From positions 62,001 to 126,000 of the forward strand of contig NZ_BDBF01000004.1 of NCBI RefSeq assembly GCF_001612845.1: a stretch of 64,000 nt of DNA, written 5' to 3'. Positions 1 through 8,338 of the stretch are shown here, one piece after another. The position numbers were made by a program, and so were the translations under genes. Source of the DNA: Nocardia elegans NBRC 108235 (GTDB taxonomy: Bacteria; Actinomycetota; Actinomycetes; Mycobacteriales; Mycobacteriaceae). The notes beneath the pieces are model-generated. The model was not told where the DNA came from. It worked only from the letters and a program-made list of their open reading frames with translations, and did no database searches. How positions within the stretch are numbered: the stretch's first letter is position 1; each line of letters begins with the position of its first letter.

Positions 1-1
1 C

Positions 2-712
2 GAGTCCCGTCAGTTTGCCGATGTATTGCTGGAAATGATGAAATCGCTGGCCGGTGAAGGCTGGATCATGGTGGCGCCCAATCTGTTCCACCGTTTCGCC
101 TGTCCGGAGGGGCGCGGTGAAGGCGCCGGATCGGTCAACGACCGCGATCTGGCCGCCGTCGGCGCACGGGTGTCCGACGGGCCGGGTGCGGTCGCCACCG
201 CCGTCGCGGGGGGCGCCGAGATCGAGCAGGTGTTCGGTGCGGATCTCTTCGCCGACTTCGACGCTTGCTTCGACTGGCTGGTCGGCCGGGGAGTCTTCCC
301 CGACACCGTGGGCGTACTCGGCTTCGACAACGCCGGCACCGCCGCACTGCTGGTCGCCACGAACCGGCCCATCGGGGCCGCCGTGAGCGTCGCGGCACCC
401 GGCATCGTGGAGCCGCTGACCACGGAGGCGGTGGCACTGGTCGACGCCGCACCGCAGCTGCAGGCTCCCTGGCTCGGCCTCTACGGCAACGACGATCCGG
501 TCAACCCGGCCGCCCACGTCGAACGCCTCCGTGATGCTGCGGCGCGAGCTTCGGTGGCCACGCTGGTCGTGAGCTATCCGGGTCTGCATCACCGCCCGGA
601 CCATCCCGGCTTCGATATGGCCGACTTCGAGCAGCTTCCCGAGGAGGAAAAGCGGCAGTTGATCGACGCGCAGACCAGAATCTTCGATTGGTTCGACAGC
701 CACCTGCGTTGA
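2..712 (+). CDS. Dienelactone-hydrolase-like protein, 5' partial
   Basis: The reading frame is open to the left edge, so the N-terminus is missing. What remains is the second beta strand of an alpha/beta hydrolase (APNLFHR) through to the C-terminus. The layout is that of the dienelactone hydrolase family: nucleophile elbow, then an Asp loop (GNDDP), then a His region (GLHHRPDHPGFD). The elbow reads GFDNAG where active members have G-x-C-x-G-G, so the Cys nucleophile appears to be replaced by Asp. That is read directly from the sequence. Loss of the usual activity is inference. It stops 87 bp before a tRNA gene and is probably unrelated to it. A TTG at 26 could serve as a start but would delete the first strand, so I treat the gene as truncated by the window. 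Confidence 0.75.
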   Translation, partial: ESRQFADVLLEMMKSLAGEGWIMVAPNLFHRFACPEGRGEGAGSVNDRDLAAVGARVSDGPGAVATAVAGGAEIEQVFGADLFADFDACFDWLVGRGVFPDTVGVLGFDNAGTAALLVATNRPIGAAVSVAAPGIVEPLTTEAVALVDAAPQLQAPWLGLYGNDDPVNPAAHVERLRDAAARASVATLVVSYPGLHHRPDHPGFDMADFEQLPEEEKRQLIDAQTRIFDWFDSHLR

Positions 713-798
713 CCAGCCGTTTTGCGTCCTGACCGGTTGCTCTGTACTCTTGCCTCTCGGCGGTTCGAAAGGACCGGCGCCCTCGAAAGAAGGCTCCA

Positions 799-885
799 GG
801 AGGCGTGCCAGAGCGGCCGAATGGGACTCACTGCTAATGAGTTGTCCCTTCACGGGGACCGGAGGTTCAAATCCTCTCGCCTCCG
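799..885 (+). tRNA. tRNA-Ser(GCT)
   Basis: Acceptor arms GGAGGCG and CGCCTCC pair perfectly. The anticodon loop CTGCTAA gives anticodon GCT. A long variable arm (TCCCTTCACGGGGA) and a T arm with GGTTCAAAT follow. Class II tRNA architecture fits serine. CCA is encoded at 886-888. Confidence 0.96.
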
Positions 886-924
886 CCACGCCCGGGTAAC
901 CGGGCACACAACTGAACAGGACCT

Positions 925-997
925 GCGCCCGTAGCTCAACGGATAGAGCATCTGACTACGGATCAGAAGGTTGGGAGTTCGAGTCTCTCCGGGCGCG
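925..997 (+). tRNA. tRNA-Arg(ACG)
   Basis: Acceptor arms GCGCCCG and CGGGCGC pair. The anticodon stem TCTGA/TCAGA encloses loop CTACGGA, giving anticodon ACG. The T arm has GAGTTCGAGTCTC. CCA is not encoded. The wobble A of this tRNA is the known substrate of TadA, whose gene lies at 14378-14848. Confidence 0.96.
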
Positions 998-1004
998 CAG
1001 AAGG

Positions 1005-1037
1005 AAGGCCCCGTCGCATTACGGCGGGGCCTTCTTC
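1005..1037 (+). terminator. Rho-independent terminator after the tRNA pair
   Basis: Nine-base arms AAGGCCCCG and CGGGGCCTT flank an 11-nt loop and are followed by CTTC. The hairpin sits 7 bp after tRNA-Arg, so it probably ends the tRNA transcript. Confidence 0.8.
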
Positions 1038-1071
1038 GTCTCTCGTTGCGGATCCGATCTACCCTGGCCGG

Positions 1072-1917
1072 GTGGGAGATCGCGCGTGGGAGATCGTGCG
1101 CCCGCGCGAGGCCGCGGACGGGCTTGCGATGCTCGGGTATCGCGATCGTGCCGGTGCCGGGTTGGAGCTTCGGGTGGCGGTGATTCCGGCGGTGACCGTG
1201 GCGGTCGACTTCGGCGGGGGTGGGCTGGTCGTCGAGACGACGGAGGCGAGTCGGGCGAGCGGTGGGATGGTGGCGGGTTTCTCCGGGGGGTTGATGGCGA
1301 TTCGGGCCGAACGTGCGGCGTGCGTCGAGGTGCGGATGTCTCCGCTGCGGGCGTATTCGGTGCTCGGGGTCGGGCCGGGTGAGTTGGGTGCTGCCGTGGG
1401 TCTGGACGAGGTGTGGGGCGCCTCGGCGGAGCGGTTGCGTGCGCAGCTCGCGGAGGCGGCGAATTGGGAGGAGCGGTTCGCGCTCACGAGAACGTTTCTG
1501 ACGCAACACTTCCGGCCCGAGCGCACACCGGATGCGGGAGTCGTGGCCGGGTGGAACCGTATCGTCGCGGACCGCGGGCAGGTCCGGGTCGCCGAACTGG
1601 CCGAATCCTGCGGCTGGAGTCGCAAACGGCTGTGGACGAGGTTCGAATCGCAGATCGGACTCACGCCCAAACGCGCCGCGATGCTGGTTCGGTTCCGGCA
1701 TGCGGTCGAGGGGCTGGTGGCGGGCCGGCCGGCCGCCGATGTCGCGGCCTCCTGCGGTTACAGCGATCAGGCCCATATGTCCCGGGAGATCGCGAGTTTC
1801 GCCGGTCGCACGCCGAACACGCTGGCACGGGAACCGCACACGCCGATCGGGCAGCACCGATACCGGGCCTGGGGAACATTTTTTCAAGACCCGGCGGGGG
1901 TGGTCGGCCGAGGGTGA
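1072..1917 (+). CDS. AraC-family transcriptional regulator
   Basis: 281 residues. The C-terminal half carries two helix-turn-helix units typical of AraC/XylS proteins: VRVAELAESCGWSRKRLWTRF (about residues 174-194) and the second unit with AADVAASCGYSDQAHMSREI. The N-terminal 130 residues form the divergent sensor domain, and its ligand cannot be read. The neighbouring hydrolase starts 26 bp downstream on the same strand, so the two are probably cotranscribed and the hydrolase is a plausible target. A GTG start is used, and the promoter must lie between the tRNA terminator and the gene. Confidence 0.88.
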   Translation: MGDRAWEIVRPREAADGLAMLGYRDRAGAGLELRVAVIPAVTVAVDFGGGGLVVETTEASRASGGMVAGFSGGLMAIRAERAACVEVRMSPLRAYSVLGVGPGELGAAVGLDEVWGASAERLRAQLAEAANWEERFALTRTFLTQHFRPERTPDAGVVAGWNRIVADRGQVRVAELAESCGWSRKRLWTRFESQIGLTPKRAAMLVRFRHAVEGLVAGRPAADVAASCGYSDQAHMSREIASFAGRTPNTLAREPHTPIGQHRYRAWGTFFQDPAGVVGRG

Positions 1918-1942
1918 AGGCCCGAACGAGAAAGGGCCGGCC

Positions 1943-2776
1943 ATGGCAGACGACGATCTTCACGATTTCGAACACGCGACCTTCACCCATGAGGGCAAGT
2001 CCCGCACGATCTTTCGGCAGGGCAGCGGGCCCGCGGTGATCGTCATGGCGGAATTTCCCGGCATCTCGCCGGACGTCTTCGACTTCGCCCGGCGGGTAGC
2101 GCGCATCGGCTGTACGGCGGTGGTGCCGCATCTGTACGGCAATCCGGGGCGGGACCCGGATCCGGCCGCGCATGGCACTCTTGCCGCGCTGGCGAATGTC
2201 GCCGGCCAGTTCGGGCCGATCTGTGTCAGCCGGGAGTTCGTGGTGCTGGCGACCGGCCGCACGTCCCCGGTGGTGCGGTGGCTGCGGGCGCTGGCCGCCG
2301 ATGAGCATCGGCGGTGCGGCGGACCGGGAGTCGGTGCCGTCGGAATGTGTTTCACCGGAGGTTTCGCGCTGGGGATGGCTGTGGACGACCGATTGGTCGC
2401 ACCCGTGCTCTCACAGCCCGGCCTGCCGCTGGGGTTCACCACCCGGCAGAAATGCTCGGTCGACCTCTCACCCGACGATCTGGAGCGCGTCAAACAGCGT
2501 TGCGGCGAGGGTCTTTCGGTGATGGGGCTGCGATTCCGCGGTGACCGGCGCTCACCCGCGCAACGTTTCGAATTCCTGCGCCGGGAACTCGGCGACGCCT
2601 TCATCGCCATCGAACTCGACGATGCCGCCGCCAATCCGGAGGGCGTGCTGAGCGCGCATTCGGTACTCACCGAACATCTCATCGACGAACCGGGCGAACC
2701 GACTCAGGCCGCGCTGCACCGCGTCCTGGATTTCCTCGCCGAACGGCTCGAGGTGCCGGGACGGACGGACCGCTGA
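1943..2776 (+). CDS. Dienelactone hydrolase family protein
   Basis: 277 residues, close to family length. The nucleophile elbow VGAVGMCFTGG has the Cys of the G-x-C-x-G-G signature. An Asp (FRGDRRSPAQRF) and a His near the end (SAHSVLTEH) complete a likely triad. Members hydrolyse dienelactones or related small esters, and the substrate here is unknown. I chose ATG 1943 because an upstream extension in this frame overlaps the AraC gene and reads as shadow sequence. It lies 26 bp after the AraC regulator. It is a second DLH-type gene within 1.3 kb of the truncated one at the left edge, but unlike that one it keeps the Cys. Confidence 0.88.
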   Translation: MADDDLHDFEHATFTHEGKSRTIFRQGSGPAVIVMAEFPGISPDVFDFARRVARIGCTAVVPHLYGNPGRDPDPAAHGTLAALANVAGQFGPICVSREFVVLATGRTSPVVRWLRALAADEHRRCGGPGVGAVGMCFTGGFALGMAVDDRLVAPVLSQPGLPLGFTTRQKCSVDLSPDDLERVKQRCGEGLSVMGLRFRGDRRSPAQRFEFLRRELGDAFIAIELDDAAANPEGVLSAHSVLTEHLIDEPGEPTQAALHRVLDFLAERLEVPGRTDR

Positions 2777-2786
2777 ACCCGGCGCC

Positions 2787-3563
2787 TCACAACCACGCGG
2801 GCAGATTCGGCAGATGTCCGGTGAGCCCCACGCCCTCGCTGCGGCCGATCAACCACGCCAGCAGCTCCGCTGCCGGCCCGGAGATGGTGTCGGAAGGGTC
2901 GGGGCCCACCTTGGCGGTGAAATCGGTGTCGGTGGCGACGAGGGTGAAACTCGGCGGCGGTGGCTGATCCGGGTCGGAGGTCATCGGCTTGGCATCGGCG
3001 GGGCGATGTGCGGAGGCCGCGTGGTCGAATCCGGCGGACACCTCCGGCAGCATCCGGGCCACGAAGGCGGCCGGCCAGTCCGCGGGCCGGTAGCCGATGT
3101 TCAGATCGACGCGGTGAATCTCGATCTCGCGCAGGCGCAACCACGGCACCACCGCGGCGGCCAGCTCCTTACCCGTGCGAGCCCGCACCCGGTACTGCCA
3201 GCGTTCCGGCGGCATGGCCCGAGCCAGGCCGAGGAAGCGATCGGCGGAGGCGCGCAGATCGCTCAGCTGCTCGGCGAGCGGGCGCGGCGCACCGGCCTCG
3301 ATATCGGAATCGCGCAGCAGTTGGCTTGCGTACTGCGGGGTTTCGATGCCGGTGCGGGCCCACAGCAGCAGGTTCACCAGGCCGTCGGCATTGCGGGAGA
3401 GGTGGGCCAGCAGGTGGCCGCGCGTCCAGCCCGGCAGCAGTGACGGTTCGGCGATATCGCTGTCGTGCAAGGCTTCCACCGCACCGACCAGCGACTCGGT
3501 CGCCGAATGCACGGCTTCGAGCAGGTCGACGGGAACGGCTGATTCCGGCGCTTCGCTGGTCAC
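2787..3563 (-). CDS. Maleylpyruvate isomerase family mycothiol-dependent enzyme
   Basis: 258 residues. The N-terminal four-helix DinB-like domain contains LLPGWTRGHLLAHLSRNADGL, typical of mycothiol-dependent maleylpyruvate isomerases and the wider MDMPI_N family. His and Asp/Glu positions in such bundles bind the metal. A C-terminal MDMPI-type domain with a GPAAELLAWLIGR motif follows. The family links mycothiol to thiol-dependent isomerisation or detoxification, and the substrate is unknown. GTG 3563 is the only good start at the family N-terminus; the frame further upstream overlaps the next gene. It converges on the hydrolase at 1943-2776 with only 10 bp between them. Confidence 0.87.
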   Translation of the reverse strand: MTSEAPESAVPVDLLEAVHSATESLVGAVEALHDSDIAEPSLLPGWTRGHLLAHLSRNADGLVNLLLWARTGIETPQYASQLLRDSDIEAGAPRPLAEQLSDLRASADRFLGLARAMPPERWQYRVRARTGKELAAAVVPWLRLREIEIHRVDLNIGYRPADWPAAFVARMLPEVSAGFDHAASAHRPADAKPMTSDPDQPPPPSFTLVATDTDFTAKVGPDPSDTISGPAAELLAWLIGRSEGVGLTGHLPNLPAWL

Positions 3564-3676
3564 CTGGGTGACCCTACCCAGCGCTGGGAACGCGCGCTGG
3601 GCGAACTCGATTGCCGTCGGATAACTGTTCAGGTGCCCGACAGCTGATCGTCGACTCGGCAGGATAGGTATCACCG

Positions 3677-5236
3677 GTGGGAACCAGTCACATGCTCCGA
3701 TTCGCCCTCGCCGGCGTCGTACTCTGCGCGGCCGCCGCCTGTTCGTCCGGCGATGGCGAACCGCAATGGCACACCGACCGGGACCGGCCGCTGACCGTGT
3801 CGCTCGACGATCTGTCCGCCCGCACCGGCGGCGGTGCGGCGGTCGCCTTCGGCACCCCGGCCCACGGCCGCCTGGACCGCACCGCCGACGGTTCCCTGCG
3901 CTACACGCCGGAGCCCGGATACCAGGGTGAGGACACATTCACGGTGACCACCTCCGATGCGGTTCACCTCTACACCACCGATATCGCGCCGCTCGGCGAG
4001 TTCGGTGGAACCACGGTGCAGGGCAGCGGATTCGGGTCCGCGTGGACGCCGGTGCCGGGGTCGGCCGACGAGTTCTACGGACTCACCGACCGCGGCCCGA
4101 ACGTCGATGGCCCCGGCAAGAACGAAAAGCTCGTTCCCATCCCGAGTTTCGTGCCGAAGATCGGAAAATTCCGGTTGACCGGAACGCGTGCGGTGCTGGA
4201 ATCCTCCATCGACCTGAAGAACCGTGCGGGCGTCGGCTTCAACGGACTCGTCGACACCGCGGCGTCGACCGGGGAGACCATGCGCGATCTCGACGGCCAC
4301 CCCTTGCCGCCCATCGACCACGGCCTGGACCCGGAAGGATTGGTCGCGCTGCCCGACGGCACCTTCTGGGTCTCCGACGAATACGGTCCGTTCCTCGTGC
4401 ACTTCGACGCGTCCGGCACCGAAATCGACCGCCTCGCACCCGGTTCCGGGTTGCCGCGCGAATTGTCGCTGCGGACGCCGAATCAAGGCATGGAAGGCCT
4501 GACTGTCACGCCGGACGGGCGCCGATTGGTCGGTGTGATTCAAAGCGGTTTGCAGACACCGGGATTGGATTCCGCGCGGGAGGTGCCGATGACCCGAATC
4601 GTCACGGTCGACTTGCAGACCCGCGCCGCAGCCGAATTCGTGTACCCGCTCGAGGATCCGAAGCGCAAACTGGCCGTCTCCGAAATCACCGCACTCGACG
4701 ACCACACCTTTCTGGTGGACGAACGCGACGGCGAACTCGCGCCGAAGGCGAACAAGAAACTGTGGACGATCGATCTGAACGGCGCCACCGATATCGGACC
4801 GCGAGCCGCCGTTCCCGGCACCCGATACGACCCGAATCTCGGCCTGCTGGTCGGCGACAAACCGCTGGAAACCTACGTCGGCAAGGTATCGACCGCCGAG
4901 GGGATCGCCGCGCTCGGCAAGGCGGGTATCACCCCGGTCGCGAAGAAGTCGAACCTGGATCTCGCCGGATTGGTCGCGGGGCTGAATCCGGCCGGCGCAT
5001 TCTTCGGCCACGACAAAATCGAGGGCGTCGCCACCACCGACGGCGGCCGCACGCTCTATATCTCCGACGACAGTGATTTCGGATTGGGGGGAAGCACCGG
5101 TAGCGAGCCGCCCTTCGGCCTGAAACCGAAGATCTTGCCGGACGGCCGCCAGGACACCGGCGAAATCCTGCGCGTCGATACCGGGGCGCTTCCGGCACGC
5201 ACCACGACGCACACCGTCACCGTCTCGGTCGGCTAG
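3677..5236 (+). CDS. Esterase-like/phytase-like lipoprotein
   Basis: 519 residues. The N-terminus has a signal peptide ending in a lipobox (CAAAACSS), so it is probably a lipoprotein at the outer face of the membrane. Residues ~35-100 resemble a cadherin/Ig-like repeat (AHGRLDRTADGSLRYTPEPGYQGEDTFTV). The rest matches the 'esterase-like activity of phytase' family: LTDRGPNVDG, GLDPEGLVALPDGTFWVSDEYGPF, NQGMEGL and a C-terminal KIEGVATTD...ISDDSDFG, consistent with a beta-propeller. The substrate is unknown. GTG 3677 and ATG 3692 are both possible starts; the shorter one still leaves a complete signal peptide. Confidence 0.88.
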   Translation: MGTSHMLRFALAGVVLCAAAACSSGDGEPQWHTDRDRPLTVSLDDLSARTGGGAAVAFGTPAHGRLDRTADGSLRYTPEPGYQGEDTFTVTTSDAVHLYTTDIAPLGEFGGTTVQGSGFGSAWTPVPGSADEFYGLTDRGPNVDGPGKNEKLVPIPSFVPKIGKFRLTGTRAVLESSIDLKNRAGVGFNGLVDTAASTGETMRDLDGHPLPPIDHGLDPEGLVALPDGTFWVSDEYGPFLVHFDASGTEIDRLAPGSGLPRELSLRTPNQGMEGLTVTPDGRRLVGVIQSGLQTPGLDSAREVPMTRIVTVDLQTRAAAEFVYPLEDPKRKLAVSEITALDDHTFLVDERDGELAPKANKKLWTIDLNGATDIGPRAAVPGTRYDPNLGLLVGDKPLETYVGKVSTAEGIAALGKAGITPVAKKSNLDLAGLVAGLNPAGAFFGHDKIEGVATTDGGRTLYISDDSDFGLGGSTGSEPPFGLKPKILPDGRQDTGEILRVDTGALPARTTTHTVTVSVG

Positions 5237-5304
5237 CCGGCATTCTCAGGTTTTACCCATGTTCCGCACAAATGCATGCCAGTCGCCGCTGTCACCGTGG
5301 GTAT

Positions 5305-5457
5305 ATGAACACAGTTGTCGAGGTACTGGTAATGGGCGTCATACTGGCCACCTTCGCGGCCATGGCGATCGCGGGCGCGGTGGCGGAATCGGCGCCCCGC
5401 TCACTGGTCATGCTGCGGAACGACGAGCCCGTGCGCGCTTCCGCCCGTCGCCGTTGA
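5305..5457 (+). CDS. Possible 50-residue membrane peptide
   Basis: This short ORF begins MNTVVEVLVMGVILATFAAM, a single hydrophobic helix followed by a basic tail (RASARRR). Its 3' end overlaps the 3' end of the convergent DUF998 gene by 50 bp. No strong ribosome-binding site is visible. It could be a real small membrane protein or chance coding; I recognise no family. Confidence 0.3.
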   Translation: MNTVVEVLVMGVILATFAAMAIAGAVAESAPRSLVMLRNDEPVRASARRR

Positions 5458-6190
5458 TCACGCGCTGCGCGACCCAGATCTGCACCGCGAGCGCGATCAG
5501 CCACAGCGACATGGATCCGACCTGGATGCGCTGGGCGATGCCCAGTGCGTAATTGCCCGGCAGATTGTCGGCGATCAGCATCCAGGCCGTAGCGGTCGAG
5601 CCGATGATGAGGATCCACAATCCGGAATGCCGCAGAATCGGCCAGCGCCGATAGCGGAAGGCGGCGACGCTGAAGGCGATCATCGCCACGAATATCGACG
5701 TGACCGCGAGCGTGCTGGTCAGCGCGTGAATCTGGTGCAATTGCGGAAACATGCCGCTGTCCGACGGCGGGCACGGCGCCGAGCAGGTGTGCAACGGCCA
5801 TTGCGCATCGGCGATCGTGGACGCGCCGAAACAGCCCAGCGCCACCCAGCCGACGGTCGACAAACGCCGCCGCGAGAAGACGAACATCGCCGTAATCGCG
5901 GAAATCAAGGTGAGCGAACCGGCGATGGTGTCGCCCAGATCGAACACCCAGCGAAAGGGACGGCCCTCGGCGTCCAATTCGCTCAGGAACGACCTGATCG
6001 GATTCAGATGGATCGGCAGGACGAATTCCAGGACCCACGACGAATAGCAGACCCCCGCGACGGCGATAGCGGCCGCGATCAGTAAGCGGACCAGGCGGAA
6101 CCGCACGCGCGCGGGTGCGTGGTCTCGCTCCAGTACGGCGACCGCACCGGATTGGTCCGCCGCACGATCATGCGGCTCGCTCGGCGTCAT
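5408..6190 (-). CDS. DUF998 integral membrane protein
   Basis: 260 residues with about six hydrophobic segments after a polar N-terminus of about 30 residues. The region HLNPIRSFLSELDAEGRPFRWVFDLGD and the later QLHQIHALTSTLAVTSIFVAM are typical of the DUF998 family. Function is unknown. A pair of Cys (TCSAPCPP) in an extracytoplasmic loop could form a disulfide; that is inference. The ATG start at 6190 is followed by a charged leader, and a shorter start is possible. Confidence 0.82.
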   Translation of the reverse strand: MTPSEPHDRAADQSGAVAVLERDHAPARVRFRLVRLLIAAAIAVAGVCYSSWVLEFVLPIHLNPIRSFLSELDAEGRPFRWVFDLGDTIAGSLTLISAITAMFVFSRRRLSTVGWVALGCFGASTIADAQWPLHTCSAPCPPSDSGMFPQLHQIHALTSTLAVTSIFVAMIAFSVAAFRYRRWPILRHSGLWILIIGSTATAWMLIADNLPGNYALGIAQRIQVGSMSLWLIALAVQIWVAQRVINGDGRKRARARRSAA

Positions 6191-6268
6191 TGCCCTCGTT
6201 TCACGTCATCGCCCACGTCCGGAATATGCCGAATTCCGCTGCAATGTCGGCTGCACTTCCATCATGGT

Positions 6269-6685
6269 CTATCGATCCGACAAAGCCGACTGCACCCGAT
6301 CCGCGGCGGCCATCGAATCCTCGTGTTCCCAGACCCGAACCACCAGCCAGCCCGCGGCGGCGAGCCGCGCATCGGTATCGCGGTCGCGGGCCACGTTGCC
6401 GGCCAATTTCTCGGCCCACCACTCGGCGTTGTTCTTCGGGTAGGTGGCGTGTTCGGGGCAGCAGTGCCAGAAACACCCGTCCACGTACACCGCCACCTTG
6501 CGGCGCGGGAAAACCAGGTCGGCGCGGCGGCGCAAACCCGGAAGTGGGGCGCGGTCCACGAAGTAGCGCAGACCTCGCCGATGCAGTTCGGTGCGCAACG
6601 CGGTCTCCGGGGCGGTACCCGCCCGCCGCTGCCGAGCCATCCGGGCACTGGTCACCGCGTCGGTGACGGGACGGCCGGAACTCAT
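6269..6685 (-). CDS. vsr: Very short patch repair endonuclease Vsr
   Basis: 138 residues. The core RRADLVFPRRKVAVYVDGCF followed by WHCCPEH is the Vsr signature, with the catalytic Asp in ADLVF and the zinc/active-site Cys-His cluster. The downstream KNNAEWWAEKLAGNVARDRD and WLVVRVWEHE are also family blocks. Vsr nicks at T:G mismatches created by deamination of 5-methylcytosine, next to the T. It lies 70 bp downstream of a cytosine methyltransferase on the same strand, the expected partnership. ATG 6685 matches the family N-terminus; a TTG two codons upstream is less likely. Confidence 0.93.
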   Translation of the reverse strand: MSSGRPVTDAVTSARMARQRRAGTAPETALRTELHRRGLRYFVDRAPLPGLRRRADLVFPRRKVAVYVDGCFWHCCPEHATYPKNNAEWWAEKLAGNVARDRDTDARLAAAGWLVVRVWEHEDSMAAADRVQSALSDR

Positions 6686-6755
6686 GCACAACCCTTACAG
6701 CGTCCACCGGCGTGCCGGTGTTCCCGGGGTCGGATTCGGTGACCTATTCGACACC

Positions 6756-7913
6756 TCACGCCGCCTCCAGCGGCAGGCCTCCCATGCGGATCAGGTGGTT
6801 CTCCACATCGGCGAGGAAACCGGGCGGGAAGCGCAGCGTGCCGCGGGCGGCGCGGCGCAGGAAACCGGCGGTCGCGCGGGCCGACAGCAGGCGGGCGTCG
6901 TCGAGGAACCAGCGCAGATCCTCGTACGGCTCGTGCGCCGGCCACGTCGAGACCGGGACCCGATAGGCCGTGCCCGCATGGCCCCAGGCCGCCGTCGGCC
7001 AGCGATGCGCGGTCAGCGGCGTGTACTCCGCGACCACGCCGTCGGAGGGCGCGGCCAAGCGGGAGCCGATCCACGACGCCATCCGCACACTCACCGCATT
7101 GCCGACCAGTTTCCACCGATGTCCGGGGCGGACCCCGGCGGCGGAGAGCGCGGGCGCGGTCCAATCGTGGGAAAACCCTTGCAGCCGTTCGGCATCGGTG
7201 ATTCCGGGAGTGACGATCTCACCGGCCGGCAACCGGACCGCGGGCGGACTGGCGATCCCGAGCCCGGACCCGCCTTTCAGCGTCGGCACCGCATTCACCG
7301 CCCAGCCCAGCCCGCGCACCCCCTCGGTCCAGTAGAAGCCGCACGGATCCACCTCCGGATCGCCGATCGTGCGTGGCCCCGCATCGGTTCCGAACAGCAC
7401 CGGCCGCGGATCCTCCGACCGCGACGCCAGCATCAGCACCCGCTGCCGCCGCTGTGGCAGCCCGAAGGCGCGCGCGTCGACCACCCGGTAGGCCCAGGTG
7501 TAGCCCAGCTCCTCCAACGCGGCCGTGATGTGCCGCATCGCCTGTCCACGCCCCAGCTGCAACATGAACGGGACGTTCTCGATCAGCAGCCAGCGTGGGC
7601 CGCGTTTGCGCCGGACCAGCCGGAACACCTCGTCGACCAGACCGGAGCGCTCGCCGGTGATACCGGCCGTCCGTCCCGCCTGCGACAGGTCCTGACAGGG
7701 AAATCCGGCGGCGACCAGCTCTGTCCCGGCGGGCAGTCCGCGCAGGCGGGTGACATCGGCGTGGGTCTCGACATCGGGGAAGCGGGCGGAGAGGACGGCG
7801 CGTGCGCCCGGGTCGATCTCGCAGAGCAGCTCGGTACGCCAACCGTGTGCGTTGAGCCCGAGCTCCAAACCCCCGATTCCGGCGAACAACCCGACCATCC
7901 GCGTGTTGTTCAC
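6756..7913 (-). CDS. DNA (cytosine-5-)-methyltransferase
   Basis: 385 residues with the ordered m5C methyltransferase motifs: I (GLFAGIGGLELGL), IV (GFPCQDLSQAG with the catalytic Cys), VI (ENV), VIII (LPQRRQR) and X (GNAVSVRMASW). The variable target-recognition region lies between VIII and X, so the site cannot be predicted. A C-terminal extension of ~110 residues follows motif X. GTG 7913 has AAAGGA about 9 bases upstream. Vsr follows immediately. No restriction endonuclease is visible in the window, so this may be a solitary modification system or one whose partner has been lost. Confidence 0.93.
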   Translation of the reverse strand: MNNTRMVGLFAGIGGLELGLNAHGWRTELLCEIDPGARAVLSARFPDVETHADVTRLRGLPAGTELVAAGFPCQDLSQAGRTAGITGERSGLVDEVFRLVRRKRGPRWLLIENVPFMLQLGRGQAMRHITAALEELGYTWAYRVVDARAFGLPQRRQRVLMLASRSEDPRPVLFGTDAGPRTIGDPEVDPCGFYWTEGVRGLGWAVNAVPTLKGGSGLGIASPPAVRLPAGEIVTPGITDAERLQGFSHDWTAPALSAAGVRPGHRWKLVGNAVSVRMASWIGSRLAAPSDGVVAEYTPLTAHRWPTAAWGHAGTAYRVPVSTWPAHEPYEDLRWFLDDARLLSARATAGFLRRAARGTLRFPPGFLADVENHLIRMGGLPLEAA

Positions 7914-8338
7914 AGCCGGTGGTCCTTTCGCCCGAATCCCCGTCGGGCACCGGCGCGGTCGCGAAGGGCCCGGGTGTGGAGGTTACTCGAGCAGGTCGAG
8001 GGCGTCAGCAATCAGTGGGTGGTGTTCTTCGGATGTGCACGGGCGCGTGGGGAAATGAGAGGCGGACCATCCGGTGAGGCACTGGCTGTATTTTCGGCCT
8101 CCGCTTCGCTCCGGCGGGGTCACGTGCACAGTTGCCGAAGGTGCAGTAGGGGCGAGCCCAGTATGTCGGTTCACAGCTGTGCGGTTGGGAGTGGTCGGGC
8201 GGCCCAGCGGCCGAAAATCGGTTGGCGGCCGGGGGCGGCGCTGGCAATCTGGAAGGTCGTACGCGCGCTCGGTCGGGGGCCGGGGCGGTGCGGTAGTGAG
8301 CGATTCGGCGAAAGACGACCTGGCGAAGGGGGATTGTT
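7914..8338. other. 425-bp intergenic region between dcm-like gene and ABC operon
   Basis: It should hold the divergent promoters of the methyltransferase and the ABC exporter. I see no convincing gene. A GC-rich hairpin (CCTCCGCTTCGCTCCGGCGG, about 8098-8117) lies in the middle. AAGGGGG just before 8339 is the ribosome-binding site of the ABC gene. Confidence 0.5.

Noticed and set aside
7983..8174. A 63-residue minus-strand frame upstream of the methyltransferase.
   Set aside because: No ribosome-binding site and no family resemblance; low-complexity composition.
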